Positions 16,620-25,232 of a stretch of DNA of 64,000 nt are shown here, piece by piece. The stretch is taken from the NCBI RefSeq assembly GCF_900119695.1, contig NZ_LT632547.1:682001-746000 (forward strand), given 5' to 3'. The DNA comes from Actinomyces urinae (GTDB lineage: Bacteria > Actinomycetota > Actinomycetes > Actinomycetales > Actinomycetaceae). Position 1 is the stretch's first letter, and every line of letters starts with the position of its first letter. A program made the translations under genes and the position numbers. The notes below the pieces were generated by a model that ran no database searches, was not told the DNA's origin, and saw only the letters and a program-made list of their open reading frames with translations.

Positions 16620-17309
16620 TTAGTCCTCCAGCCAGGCGATGATATTGACCTGCGCAGAGTCAACCTTCTCGATACGTAGGGGACCCATCGTGACCAGCTT
16701 AAACTTAGGCGAATCACCCAGCGCCACCATGGACATGTCTTCAACAGCAGTGATGAGGTGGTCCGAGTAGTTGCCTAGCAGCCAGTGGTGAGCCTCGGGG
16801 CCGTGATCATTAAGCGGCGAGGCTACTGAGAGCCAGTCCATACCCACGCACCGCAAATCCGGGAACTCCTGCGACAACCACTTCGCCAGCTCCGTGTGAA
16901 TGGCTAGACCTTCACGCTTGTAGATCTCAGGATCCTCGGTACGATACTTCTCGAATCCTGTGCGAAGTAGCAAGAGTCCCTTACCCTTTAGTTCTTCCGC
17001 GAAAGGCTCTACATCTTCCTTGGTGATGACCTCGCCAGGCTTGCACTTGTGCGGCAGATCAACAACTAGCACCTCATCACCCATGTAGACGAAATACTCC
17101 ATGGGAAGATCTTCAAAGTTTGTTCCAGTGGTATTGAAATGATGCGGGCCATCCATGTGCGTGCCGAAGTGGTTTGGCAGCTCCATGATGTAGGCGTTGA
17201 AGGGGTAGCCATCAACGCCAGCCTGGCGATCCTGCCTGAGCTTCAGCACCGGCTCTCCAGGGAAAGCAACGTCTTTCTCGCTCATTTTGTGTGACAAGTG
17301 TACGAACAT
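16620..17309 (-). CDS. Cyclase-family (kynurenine formamidase-like) metal hydrolase
   Basis: A 229-residue protein with the family signature H-x-G-T-H-x-D-x-P-x-H in NHFGTHMDGPHHF (residues about 46-58), which binds the catalytic metal. LSHKMSEKDVAFPGEPVLKL near the start and the late DHG...HHWLLG segment also fit. Members hydrolyse amides such as N-formylkynurenine or cyclic carbamates. The surroundings give no tryptophan-pathway genes, so the substrate is open. The start ATG at 17309 has AAGGAG 7 nt upstream. Its 5' end overlaps the first of two GAACA...TGTTC repeats. Confidence 0.8.
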   Translation of the reverse strand: MFVHLSHKMSEKDVAFPGEPVLKLRQDRQAGVDGYPFNAYIMELPNHFGTHMDGPHHFNTTGTNFEDLPMEYFVYMGDEVLVVDLPHKCKPGEVITKEDVEPFAEELKGKGLLLLRTGFEKYRTEDPEIYKREGLAIHTELAKWLSQEFPDLRCVGMDWLSVASPLNDHGPEAHHWLLGNYSDHLITAVEDMSMVALGDSPKFKLVTMGPLRIEKVDSAQVNIIAWLED

Positions 17310-17319
17310 CTTTGTTCTC
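17304..17319. repeat. GAACA...TGTTC repeat, copy 1
   Basis: GAACATCTTTGTTCTC overlaps the start codon and ribosome site of the cyclase gene. A near-identical copy lies 49 bp away. The ends (GAACA/TGTTC) are inverted, suggesting a dimeric regulator site. Confidence 0.4.
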
Positions 17320-17352
17320 CTTCACTGTTAACTCGTCAAGGTTATTTAAAAC

Positions 17353-17369
17353 GAACATCTCTTGTTCTC
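17353..17369. repeat. GAACA...TGTTC repeat, copy 2
   Basis: GAACATCTCTTGTTCTC, one base longer than copy 1, with inverted ends GAACA and TGTTC. It lies in the divergent region between the cyclase and the MpaB-like gene. The spacing differs from an actinobacterial LexA box. Confidence 0.4.
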
Positions 17370-17521
17370 AGAGCTCTGACCTCTTGTGTCTAAGCATACG
17401 TGACCTACGCGAACATGTAAACGGATTAAATAAAATTGGGACGACCGTTGAAGCGCTACACCTGTGTTGCCATTCGGCATTATAAATCGTGCATCTGGGC
17501 GCGTCTTGTAATACTGGCTTC

Positions 17522-18421
17522 ATGTGGATTTCTAACGCGCGCGACCAGTTTGCGGAAAAGATCAAACAAAAGGTGGCGGGGCCGGATAGACAGGCTCGCG
17601 CTGATCTGATTTGGCGCACTCCCGGTGAACGCTGGTTCACTAACGATGATCCGATAACCCGCGTGAATGGCGCTCCCACGATGTACATGGCTGGCATCCG
17701 CGCCCTCCTGCTGCAAAGCCTGCATCCGCTTGCAATGGCCGGCGTTGCCGGACATTCGGGTTACCAGGATGATCCTTGGGGCCGACTGCAACGGACCGCA
17801 GAATACGTTGCTACCACAACGTTTGCGCGAATTGAGGACGCTGAAAAACTGATTGCTCACGTGCGCCGTATCCACACGTTAGTGAAGGGAGAACTACCTG
17901 ACGGCAGGGCGTATGCGGCATCGGATCCGCACCTACTAGCCTGGGTGCACTGCGCTGAGGTTGAGTCATTCATGATTGCATACCAGCGGTTCAGCCCAAC
18001 TCCCCTAACACCTGAAGAATGCGACATGTATGCGGCACAGTCAGCGATTTCTGCACAGCTGCTTGGCGTAGTTGATCCGCCTTTGACTGTGGCTCAGCTT
18101 TACGAGAGGCTTGCGGCTTACGGCCCGGAGTTGGAGTTCTCGGCCGCTACCGCTGACGTTATTGACCTGCTGATCAATAACCCTCCTTTAGAGCCGCCAA
18201 TGAGGTGGGGCTACGACATGCTGAAGGTTGGCGCTATTTCGCTACTGCCAGATTCAGCGCGAACACTGCTGGGTCTCGAGGACTCAAACGAGCCTTCGCG
18301 AGTTAGCCTGCAAGACTTTTTGTGGAGGCGACCCGTTGCGCGCGTTGCTACTACCGCTTTGCGCTGGACGGTTGGCCAAACGAAACTATCGGCCGAGGTT
18401 GAACGAGCGGCAGAACAGTAG
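17522..18421 (+). CDS. MpaB/latex-clearing-type oxygenase domain protein (DUF2236)
   Basis: A 299-residue protein of the DUF2236 family (MpaB'/rubber-oxygenase catalytic domain), a helical haem-b protein family. Family-like stretches are LLLQSLHPLAMAGVAGHSGYQDDPWGRLQRTAEYV, with the conserved histidine, then RIHTLVKG, DPHLLAWVHCAEVESF and a late RWGYDM. Members oxidise unsaturated substrates or are uncharacterised. The start is the ATG at 17522; an in-frame GTG at 17489 adds eleven residues with no family match, and an AATACT-like hexamer lies 6 nt before 17522. It is convergent with the MobA-like gene. Confidence 0.8.
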   Translation: MWISNARDQFAEKIKQKVAGPDRQARADLIWRTPGERWFTNDDPITRVNGAPTMYMAGIRALLLQSLHPLAMAGVAGHSGYQDDPWGRLQRTAEYVATTTFARIEDAEKLIAHVRRIHTLVKGELPDGRAYAASDPHLLAWVHCAEVESFMIAYQRFSPTPLTPEECDMYAAQSAISAQLLGVVDPPLTVAQLYERLAAYGPELEFSAATADVIDLLINNPPLEPPMRWGYDMLKVGAISLLPDSARTLLGLEDSNEPSRVSLQDFLWRRPVARVATTALRWTVGQTKLSAEVERAAEQ

Positions 18422-18501
18422 CCCACCATCCGTGGGCCGCCTGACTACGACCTGGCGGCACTCATCATCTGTTACCAGTTAGCGGAGGCGCTACGGGTCT
18501 G

Positions 18502-19095
18502 TTAGACCAGCCGGGTGCCTATGCGAACAGCTAGTTCTTTCGCATCCGCTGGCGTGTCCACATCCATGCAATACCAGTTCCTGTCCACAACTTTGACCGG
18601 CTCTAGTGCGGCAAAACCGTGGCGAATCGAACCGTTGCGCTCTGCGGGGACCTCGCGCAAAACAGCAAGCCGATAGCAGCCATGCAGAAACTGCGGCCAC
18701 GCCCTCGCATCCTTCGGAACAGGGACAGAAGCCTGGGCCTCGTCAATCTTGCTACAAAGCTCACCCCAAAGCCTTGGCGTCATAGGGGCATCACACGTCA
18801 TAAGGGCAACTATCGCGCTACCAGGCAGGTCGTTAAGTGCGGCCACGCCGGCGGCTAGGCCGGCGAGCGGACCCCCGTGGGGAGGATTTTCGAGCGTTAG
18901 CTCCACGCCTTCGCGCACCGCCAACTCGCTTGGAGCCACAACAACTATTCGGCCGTCAAACCCGGTGCGCTCAATCTCATCTAGAACAATGTCGATGAGG
19001 CGAGCGTTGCCGATCTTGTAGTCAGGCTTAGATACTCCCCCGAGGCGCTTAGCAGTTCCTCCGGCGAGGACGATAACTGCGTCTGGAAGATGCAA
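18502..19095 (-). CDS. MobA-like nucleotidyltransferase (molybdenum cofactor guanylyltransferase type)
   Basis: A 197-residue protein with the MobA/NTP_transf_3 pattern. The nucleotide loop is VIVLAGGTAKRLGGVSKPD. Next come GGPLAGLAAGVAALND and LMTCDAPMT with the metal-binding aspartate, and a late MDVDTPAD. MobA attaches GMP to molybdopterin. No other cofactor genes are near, so the assignment to that exact reaction is tentative. It starts with TTG at 19095, three bases after the stop of the upstream gene and preceded by AAGG, so the two are co-translated. Confidence 0.7.
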   Translation of the reverse strand: MHLPDAVIVLAGGTAKRLGGVSKPDYKIGNARLIDIVLDEIERTGFDGRIVVVAPSELAVREGVELTLENPPHGGPLAGLAAGVAALNDLPGSAIVALMTCDAPMTPRLWGELCSKIDEAQASVPVPKDARAWPQFLHGCYRLAVLREVPAERNGSIRHGFAALEPVKVVDRNWYCMDVDTPADAKELAVRIGTRLV

Positions 19096-19098
19096 ACC

Positions 19099-19914
19099 TT
19101 ACCCTTGTTGCGTTGGGTCTACCGGAGGTTGCCCCTGCACCGGGCCGGTTGGGTACTGCCCCTGTGCTGGCTCTGCAGGAGGCTGCGCTCCAGAGCCGGC
19201 CTGCGGATTACGTAACTGCATAAGTGTGAACACCGCACCCACGATCATCGCGATGCTCGCAAGCGTCAAAAAGATAAGACCGACTCCAATCGAGGCGCCA
19301 GTGTCGCTAAGACCGGAAATGCTGCCAATACCATCGATCACGCCAAAGAGGCCGCCAATCAAACCAACCACGCCAGCGGCAATGCGAACTCCGCGGCTTG
19401 AAGACATGATCGCGGCGACTCCCAGAGAAATCACCGCGAGCATGAGGATCAGCAAGAATACGCCCTCATTACCCACAAGCTCGCTGAAGTAGTTGATCGA
19501 GAAACCAAAAATGTGAGCAATTGGCAGGAACAGCGAGATCAGGCCAAGCACGCCCGCACCCGTCAGGATTATCGGACCGTAAGCGAAAATCTGGCCCTCA
19601 CTTGATTTGCCCTGCGTTTCGCGCACCGAGTTCTTCGCCACCTCGAACGCTTCGTTGGCCGCGGGGGCCACCTTGTGGTCGTAGAAGCCTTTCATTCCTG
19701 AGGCGAACTGCTTGGCACCGTCCTTAATCTGCTGCATGGATGCGTCAGCCTGGTTCGGGGCCGTGTTGGCCGCCTGCGGACCGGATTGCGTGGCCTCAGC
19801 CTGAGGGCTACTAGGTGCCGACTCATTTTCTGGCTTCACTTCCGGCGCGGGAACGCTCTCGCGCGGCGTTTGCGATTCTTCAGGCGTAGGTTCGGGCAGA
19901 TTCTGGTCGGTCAT
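19099..19914 (-). CDS. Proline-rich membrane protein of unknown function
   Basis: 271 residues. The first ~85 are a Pro/Glu/Ala/Gln-rich disordered arm, followed by a short amphipathic stretch (MQQIKDGAKQFASGMKGFYDHKVAPAANEAFEVAK). Four membrane helices lie between residues about 120 and 240, and the tail is a proline/glutamine-rich repeat (PAQGQYPTGPVQGQPP). This design is common in actinobacterial envelope proteins of unknown role. The start is the ATG at 19914 with GGAGGAAG upstream; the frame is open further back but without a ribosome site. It shares an operon with the MobA-like gene. Confidence 0.7.
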   Translation of the reverse strand: MTDQNLPEPTPEESQTPRESVPAPEVKPENESAPSSPQAEATQSGPQAANTAPNQADASMQQIKDGAKQFASGMKGFYDHKVAPAANEAFEVAKNSVRETQGKSSEGQIFAYGPIILTGAGVLGLISLFLPIAHIFGFSINYFSELVGNEGVFLLILMLAVISLGVAAIMSSSRGVRIAAGVVGLIGGLFGVIDGIGSISGLSDTGASIGVGLIFLTLASIAMIVGAVFTLMQLRNPQAGSGAQPPAEPAQGQYPTGPVQGQPPVDPTQQG

Positions 19915-20431
19915 AACTTCCTCCTGGATAGACCTCACACGTGTCGTTCGCAGATTATCACCTTCGCGGTGCGCAAACGACGCCAGCTCGACTTCTAACG
20001 GTTGCCACATACTACTTAAACTTATGGAAGCGAGGCTGTGCTCTCACATTTGGTGGAGTGCCATTGACACCCTGGTCTGGTGAGAGTGGGGCAACGCCGT
20101 GGAGATGGAACGATCAGTCGCGTTAGCGATCATAGATATTTCTACTATCGGACCACGCACCTATTGGGAATGCTGTGACTGCTAGTGCGGAAGTTCGCTT
20201 CAAGGACTCTGGAGTTCACGCACGGATGGAACCTGCAAGTGTTTGTGCACGCCTCAATATTGAACTATTCGCTATCCTCTCGTTCACTCGCACTCACTTG
20301 AGGTTCCTCAAGGTATTAGTCACGCAGTCCTCCACAGACGTAATCCCAAGAACAAACACCCTACCTGTGGATCATTTGTCATTTGACAGACTAACTTCAA
20401 AGAAACTTAGTCGATTAGAGAGGTTTGACGC
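19915..20431. other. 517-bp divergent gap
   Basis: This gap separates the proline-rich membrane protein (minus) from the 491-residue accessory protein (plus). A frame of 104 codons at 20175-20489 has no ribosome site and an uncoding-like composition, and is not accepted. TTGACA at 20383-20388 with CTTAGT 17 bp on (20406-20411) is a weak promoter candidate for the plus-strand gene. Confidence 0.45.
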
Positions 20432-21907
20432 ATGGATGTTATCTCCACATATGAGGCGCAACTGTATTCGGTCCACGGTGCCGAAGTAATCATTTATTTT
20501 TTCATAGGCCTGTTAACGAAATTTATGATCCGAACTGCAGGCCCGTTGGTTCTGCGCGGGAAGTACCTTAAGGAAATCACGAGCTACACACTCAATGAAG
20601 AGAGTCAGATTAATATTTTTTACCGGATCCTCTCACCGGTGGTTTACTCGTACTTGATTATCGGCGTTGTATACATTTTATCTTCGCCTTTTAATTTCAA
20701 AGGACCTCGGAACCTGATGTGGTTACCAGTCGTCTTCTATTGGTGTATCCAAATTGTCACTGTCTTCCGAGCAAGACATGTCAGATATCCAAAGTGGACC
20801 CTGTTCGCTCAAGCTTTCCTCTCGATAGGCGTGGGAATTTACTTTGACTGGGTTGTGGTTCGCGAGATCCCTACAAGAGGGATCGGCTGGTTTGAGCAGA
20901 CAAATATTGGCTGGCAGTTCATGTTGGTATTCTTCTTCGGCGTCAGCGGCCTAATCTTGTCTGGTTTCGTTAAAGGCAACGGACAACGAGAACACGCTAA
21001 CGACACTACAAACGACGAGGACGACTCCGACGCTCCACCGAAGTTGTACTTTAGCTCTTCACAGGAAGAAAAATTCTATTCCTACAAACGAAGGTTTCAC
21101 CACCTTTTACCCGATGTTTTCAACGAGGATCCACTACTCCTAAGCCTGTTCTACTCGATCATGTATATCGAAGACGCAAATCGCCCTGCGTGGCACCGGG
21201 CGTTAGAAAGAGCCCTGTTCTTCACAAACAGAGTTCGTTCAACCGGCATAATGCAATTGCGGTCACCCGTTTATTTAACCGATGAAGATAGCGTGATAAA
21301 GGCCGCACCTTTTGTGCAATCCATATGGTTTGATTTTCTCGAGGATATTGGCAAGGAACGGCACAGCCCATTGGAGTTGTGCCCGCGTGGATACAGTTAC
21401 AGATTCCCTGATTTATTAAAGTTTTTCATTGCGCAAAGCAACGTTTTATACGGCCGCTACTGCGGCACCATGACGTATGACGTGTCAGAGACATTTGCTG
21501 CGATGTCTGGCTTAGTTATCTATTCCGAGAGCTTCTTCACTCCATCGAGCGTAAGGGTTCGGTCCAAGGCATTCTCAACATATACGGAGTTGTTTTCTAA
21601 TCACCAACTTGAGTTTATGAATGGAGCGATACGAAATCTGGACAACTATCCCCAAGACCATACGTCAGAAGTCGTTTTACGAACCTACTCCGAACCTCCC
21701 ATCGAGGAGGTCAAAGAAGTCTTGCGATTTCTCGAGAGAACGGGGTGCGTAATTCATCGAGTTATCCCTGCAAGCCCCTTATATTGGGAGATTTCCGTGC
21801 ACCCACCCACAATGCCTATTTTTGACGAGCTACGAGGCAAGTTCAAGAACTGGCAAATTGTAGCGACACATTCATACCAGACAGATGAAACAAATCTTTG
21901 TCCGTAG
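20432..21907 (+). CDS. Unrecognised multi-pass membrane protein with a lysozyme/GT51-like motif pattern
   Basis: A 491-residue protein. There are about five membrane helices in residues 18-180 (around 18-30, 64-85, 97-113, 125-143, 161-179), then an acidic linker (residues 185-202) and a soluble domain of about 290 residues. That domain contains FYSIMYIEDANRP (E247) and, 25 residues on, RSTGIMQLRSPVYL (270-275). The order Glu-Asp, a helix with RALERAL, then S-T-G-I-M-Q resembles the active-site layout of the lysozyme superfamily: GLMQ in SLT enzymes, or ED...GSTITQQ in GT51 transglycosylases. This is my reading, not a profile hit. GAGAGG lies 8 nt before the ATG. Composition is more AT-rich than its neighbours. 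Next to it are an hsdM remnant and RhuM, which suggests an acquired defence-type locus. Confidence 0.6.
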   Translation: MDVISTYEAQLYSVHGAEVIIYFFIGLLTKFMIRTAGPLVLRGKYLKEITSYTLNEESQINIFYRILSPVVYSYLIIGVVYILSSPFNFKGPRNLMWLPVVFYWCIQIVTVFRARHVRYPKWTLFAQAFLSIGVGIYFDWVVVREIPTRGIGWFEQTNIGWQFMLVFFFGVSGLILSGFVKGNGQREHANDTTNDEDDSDAPPKLYFSSSQEEKFYSYKRRFHHLLPDVFNEDPLLLSLFYSIMYIEDANRPAWHRALERALFFTNRVRSTGIMQLRSPVYLTDEDSVIKAAPFVQSIWFDFLEDIGKERHSPLELCPRGYSYRFPDLLKFFIAQSNVLYGRYCGTMTYDVSETFAAMSGLVIYSESFFTPSSVRVRSKAFSTYTELFSNHQLEFMNGAIRNLDNYPQDHTSEVVLRTYSEPPIEEVKEVLRFLERTGCVIHRVIPASPLYWEISVHPPTMPIFDELRGKFKNWQIVATHSYQTDETNLCP

Positions 21908-21969
21908 AGTTCATTAGAATGATTCAAAAGCCCTTTGCGGCATTTTGGCACGTCGGTGCGCAAGTCAGA

Positions 21970-21981
21970 CTCTACGTAGAG
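21970..21981. repeat. 12-bp perfect palindrome
   Basis: CTCTACGTAGAG lies between the 491-residue gene and the hsdM remnant. It could be an operator or simply chance. Confidence 0.3.
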
Positions 21982-22037
21982 AATCGACTGTGCCAGGTAC
22001 CCGGGTATGTGTTCGCGTCCGAATAGAAGGAAAGTTT

Positions 22038-22151
22038 ATGGCCGCTAAGAAGAGTAGGAAGAGTCTAGAGCACACCCTCTGGGATGCGGTCGATAAGTCG
22101 CGCGGCAATCAGGAGCCATCTGAGTGCATATCTGAGGTGAACCATGGGTGA
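22038..22151 (+). pseudogene. hsdM: Truncated N terminus of type I restriction HsdM
   Basis: 37 codons with AGAAGG upstream of the ATG. KSLEHTLWDAVDKSRG-NQEPSE matches the opening of HsdM methyltransferase subunits (family pattern: K-x-LE-x-TLWDAADKLRG-x-xxPSEYKHVVLGLIFLKY). Immediately after PSE the match stops and the frame reads C-ISEVNHG and ends. The S-adenosylmethionine and NPPF domains are absent, so this is a remnant. Its stop overlaps the RhuM start (ATGGGTGA), so any translation would be coupled to RhuM. RhuM genes often sit inside type I loci, which supports a decayed hsd operon. Confidence 0.65.
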
Positions 22152-23172
22152 GCAACTCGTCAAACACTCCACCGGCCAATTCCTCATGTTCACCACCGAC
22201 GAATCCGCTGGGATTGAAGTGCGCTACGAAGAAGGAACCATCTGGCTCACTCAAAAACTCATGGCGCAACTCTTCGATGTAGACGTCAGAACCGTAAACG
22301 AACACCTAAACAACATCTTCGACTCCGAAGAACTAGACGAAACCGCAACTATCCGGAATTTCCGGATAGTTCAAACCGAAGGTACGCGACGAGTGTCCAG
22401 ACAGGTGCAACACTACAATCTCGATGCCATCATCTCCGTTGGTTACCGCGTGAACTCAATACGAGCAACACAGTTCCGACAATGGGCAACCAACATTCTT
22501 AGAGACTTCACACTCCGCGGCTACGTTCTCGACCGCGAACGCATGGAAACCGGCGAAATCCTCGGCCAAGACTACTTCGAACAACTCCTCGAAGAAATCC
22601 GCGAAATACGCCTCTCCGAACGACGCTTCTACCAAAAAATCACAGACATCTACTCCACCGCCGTCGACTACACCCCCAATGCGCCCACCACACAACAATT
22701 CTTCGCAACCGTCCAAAATAAACTCCACTACGCCATACACCACCACACCGCCGCCGAACTCATCCACGCCCGCGCCAACGCGAACAAACCCCACATGGGG
22801 CTGTCCACCTGGAAAAACGCGCCCGACGGGAAAATCCTCAAAAGTGACATCACCATCGGCAAGAACTACCTCACCAAAACCGAAATCCAAGACCTCGGAC
22901 GCCTCGTTGAAACCTACCTCAACCTCGCAGAATCCCGAGCCAAACGTCGTATTCCCACCACCATGGAAGAATGGGCTCAAATCCTCGACCAAATACTCCA
23001 ACTAGACAACCGCGAACTACTCGAACACGCCGGCAAAATCACCAAGAAACAAGCGGACAAACACGCCACAATCGAATACAACAAGTTCCGCGTCACGCAA
23101 GATGCAAACTACAAGTCCGACTTCGATAAATTTGTTGAAAACGCCAAACAAGTAAGTGACGGGCACGTCTAA
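22144..23172 (+). CDS. RhuM-family protein
   Basis: A 342-residue RhuM/Fic-neighbour family protein. The N-terminal part has the family pattern EVRYEEGTIWLTQKLMAQLFDVDVRTVNEHLNNIF, a helix-turn-helix-like fold. It continues RQVQHYNLDAIISVGYRVNS and QFRQWATNILRDF, with a later KSDITIGKNYLTKTEIQDLGRLVETYLNLAE. RhuM was named as a virulence-associated protein in Salmonella; its biochemical role is unknown, and homologues are commonly found in restriction loci. GAGGTG lies 6 nt before the start. Codon use (heavy in C-ending, A-rich codons) differs from its neighbours, in line with transfer. The frame after the stop continues open in +1 for about 17 codons, so a slightly longer original protein is possible. 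Confidence 0.85.
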   Translation: MGEQLVKHSTGQFLMFTTDESAGIEVRYEEGTIWLTQKLMAQLFDVDVRTVNEHLNNIFDSEELDETATIRNFRIVQTEGTRRVSRQVQHYNLDAIISVGYRVNSIRATQFRQWATNILRDFTLRGYVLDRERMETGEILGQDYFEQLLEEIREIRLSERRFYQKITDIYSTAVDYTPNAPTTQQFFATVQNKLHYAIHHHTAAELIHARANANKPHMGLSTWKNAPDGKILKSDITIGKNYLTKTEIQDLGRLVETYLNLAESRAKRRIPTTMEEWAQILDQILQLDNRELLEHAGKITKKQADKHATIEYNKFRVTQDANYKSDFDKFVENAKQVSDGHV

Positions 23173-23231
23173 CGGCAACGAATCCGCTATCGAACAGGCA
23201 GAACACCTTGCCGCAGTCGAATAAGACCATG

Positions 23232-23258
23232 CCTCCACGACAAAACACCAGGTGGAGG
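23232..23258 (+). terminator. Weak hairpin after the RhuM gene
   Basis: CCTCCAC (23232-23238) pairs with GTGGAGG (23252-23258) over 13 nt. There is no T-run, so it is low-confidence as a terminator. Confidence 0.3.
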
Positions 23259-23360
23259 AAGCCAAGCTCAATTCTCGCATAATAGTGGCTCAAATGGAGA
23301 GATGTCGCATAAAAAGCACTTAAAACTAGACTCTGCCACCATATTTTGAACAATAGAAGT

Positions 23361-25166
23361 ATGGAAAATAGCGAAAATCGAGACACGCAACATACAAAAT
23401 CAGAAATAACAGATACGCCACCAACAGAAAATACAACCACCGCAACGTCTGAACTTGCGGCGCTACTATCCGAAGAAGAACACATCAACGCGGCAGACCT
23501 GCAAGAAAAGCCCGTTGAACTAATTTCTGAAACTGAAGATCAATCCATCAACTGGCCGGTAGTTATCCCCGCCATGCTCCTTGTCCTCGCAATCGTGGTT
23601 TGGGGCCTTGGTAAACCAACCAACTTCGAAGCCACCGCAAACAGCATGCTCACCTGGGTACTAACCAACCTTGGCTGGGCATTCGTACTCTTCTCAACCA
23701 TCTTCGTCATCTTCGTCATCGTCATCGCCGCCTCCAAATTCGGCAAGATCCGCCTCGGAGCCGCAGACGAGCAACCCGAATTCTCTAACGCATCATGGAT
23801 CGCCATGATGTTCGCAGCCGGCATGGGCATCGGCCTCATGTTCTACGGAGCATCCGAACCCCTCGCCTTCTACCGCGACGGCGTACCAAACCACGCCCCG
23901 CATGAGGTAGGTACCGCCATGGCATCGGCCATGTTCCACTGGACCCTCCACCCCTGGGCCATGTACGCCATCGTCGGACTAGCCATTGCCTACTCCACCT
24001 ACCGGATCGGCAGGCGGCAACTCATCTCATCGGCCTTCATCCCACTCATCGGTGAACGCCACGCCAACGGAGCCATCGGCAAAACCATCGATGCCCTCTC
24101 CATCTTCGCAACCGTTTTTGGAACCGCATGTTCACTTGGCCTTGGCGCCCTCCAAATCCGCGCTGGCCTAGAAATTGCTGGCCTCGTAGAAGATCCTGGC
24201 ACCGGCCTCATCGTCACGATCATCGCGGTGCTAACCCTGGCCTTCCTGCTCTCCGCAATGTCTGGAGTTGGCCGAGGCATCCGTTATCTATCCAACGTAA
24301 ACATGATTCTCGCATCCCTACTAGCACTGGCAGTGTTCGTATTGGGCCCGACCATTGCGCAGCTAAACCTCCTACCTGGGTCCGTGGGCGCATATCTATC
24401 CCAATTCTTCGAAATGGCGGGTCGCACCGCCGTCTCCGCAGACGGCACCGCCGGCCCCTGGCTATCGGGATGGACCATCTTCTACTGGGCCTGGTGGATC
24501 TCCTGGTCCCCCTTCGTTGGCATGTTCATCGCCCGTATCTCGCGCGGACGTACTATTCGCGAATTCTGCATGGGCGTAATGCTCGTGCCGGCCGGCCTAT
24601 CGACGGTCTGGTTCGCAATCTTTGGCGGCAGCGCCATCTTCCTCGAATCCAATGGTCAATCAATCTGGGGTGACGGCAGTGCAGAAAGCCAGCTGTTCAA
24701 CCTGCTTCACCAGCTACCGGGAGGCTTCTTCTTCGGCATCATCGCCGTCGTCCTCCTAAGCACCTTCTTCATCACCTCAGCCGACTCGGCATCCACCGTC
24801 ATGGCATCCATTTCACAAGGAGGACGCTCCTCCGCCTCCCCGTGGTTAGCCGGCATCTGGGGCCTACTCACGGCCGCCATTGGCCTGACTTTGCTGGTCT
24901 CCGGAGGCGACGGGGCGCTTTCAAACATTCAATCCGTAACCATCGTTGCGGCCACCCCATTCTTGTTCATAGTTGTAGCGCTCATGTTCGCAATCGTTAA
25001 AGACCTTCGCAACGACGTGGTCTACCTAGACCAGCGCTCGCAAGAGGCATTCCAACGCCAGCTGGCCATCGAGCGCCGTCACCGCCGCGAACGCGAAGAG
25101 ATTCGCCGCCGCAACAAGGCCATCCGTCACGCCGTAGGCGCAGACAGGAACCGCAAGAAGAGATAA
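23361..25166 (+). CDS. BCCT-family transporter (betaine/carnitine/choline type)
   Basis: A 601-residue carrier with twelve helices and the BCCT core motif. [36 protein letters not shown] marks helix 3 and the glycine stretch, and [32 protein letters not shown] is the tryptophan-rich substrate segment of helix 8. It takes up compatible solutes with Na+ (or H+). The N-terminal acidic arm (about 65 residues) and the basic C-terminal arm ([16 protein letters not shown], strongly arginine-rich) are the extensions that sense osmotic stress in BetP. The start is ATG 23361; AACAAT lies 6 nt upstream, so it may be leaderless. An in-frame TTG at 23346 is less likely. Confidence 0.88.
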   Translation: MENSENRDTQHTKSEITDTPPTENTTTATSELAALLSEEEHINAADLQEKPVELISETEDQSINWPVVIPAMLLVLAIVVWGLGKPTNFEATANSMLTWVLTNLGWAFVLFSTIFVIFVIVIAASKFGKIRLGAADEQPEFSNASWIAMMFAAGMGIGLMFYGASEPLAFYRDGVPNHAPHEVGTAMASAMFHWTLHPWAMYAIVGLAIAYSTYRIGRRQLISSAFIPLIGERHANGAIGKTIDALSIFATVFGTACSLGLGALQIRAGLEIAGLVEDPGTGLIVTIIAVLTLAFLLSAMSGVGRGIRYLSNVNMILASLLALAVFVLGPTIAQLNLLPGSVGAYLSQFFEMAGRTAVSADGTAGPWLSGWTIFYWAWWISWSPFVGMFIARISRGRTIREFCMGVMLVPAGLSTVWFAIFGGSAIFLESNGQSIWGDGSAESQLFNLLHQLPGGFFFGIIAVVLLSTFFITSADSASTVMASISQGGRSSASPWLAGIWGLLTAAIGLTLLVSGGDGALSNIQSVTIVAATPFLFIVVALMFAIVKDLRNDVVYLDQRSQEAFQRQLAIERRHRREREEIRRRNKAIRHAVGADRNRKKR

Positions 25167-25190
25167 CAAACGCGGCGAAATATAGCGACA

Positions 25191-25218
25191 AGGGCGCGGG
25201 AGGTAACTCCCGCGCCCT
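25191..25218. terminator. Bidirectional terminator between BCCT gene and smpB
   Basis: Perfect 12-bp stem: AGGGCGCGGGAG (25191-25202) with CTCCCGCGCCCT (25207-25218), 4-nt loop. It sits between two convergent stops. Confidence 0.75.
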
Positions 25219-25232
25219 TAATCATTCAAGAC

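Noticed and set aside
17353-17369. LexA (SOS) box
   Set aside because: GAAC and GTTC are spaced by seven bases, not the four of the actinobacterial consensus CGAAC-N4-GTTCG.
20175-20489. 104-codon frame overlapping the start of the 491-residue gene
   Set aside because: No ribosome site, unlikely composition, and it overlaps a better-supported gene.
25167-25232. tmRNA gene next to smpB
   Set aside because: The gap is only 66 bp and holds a terminator; no tmRNA ends are present.
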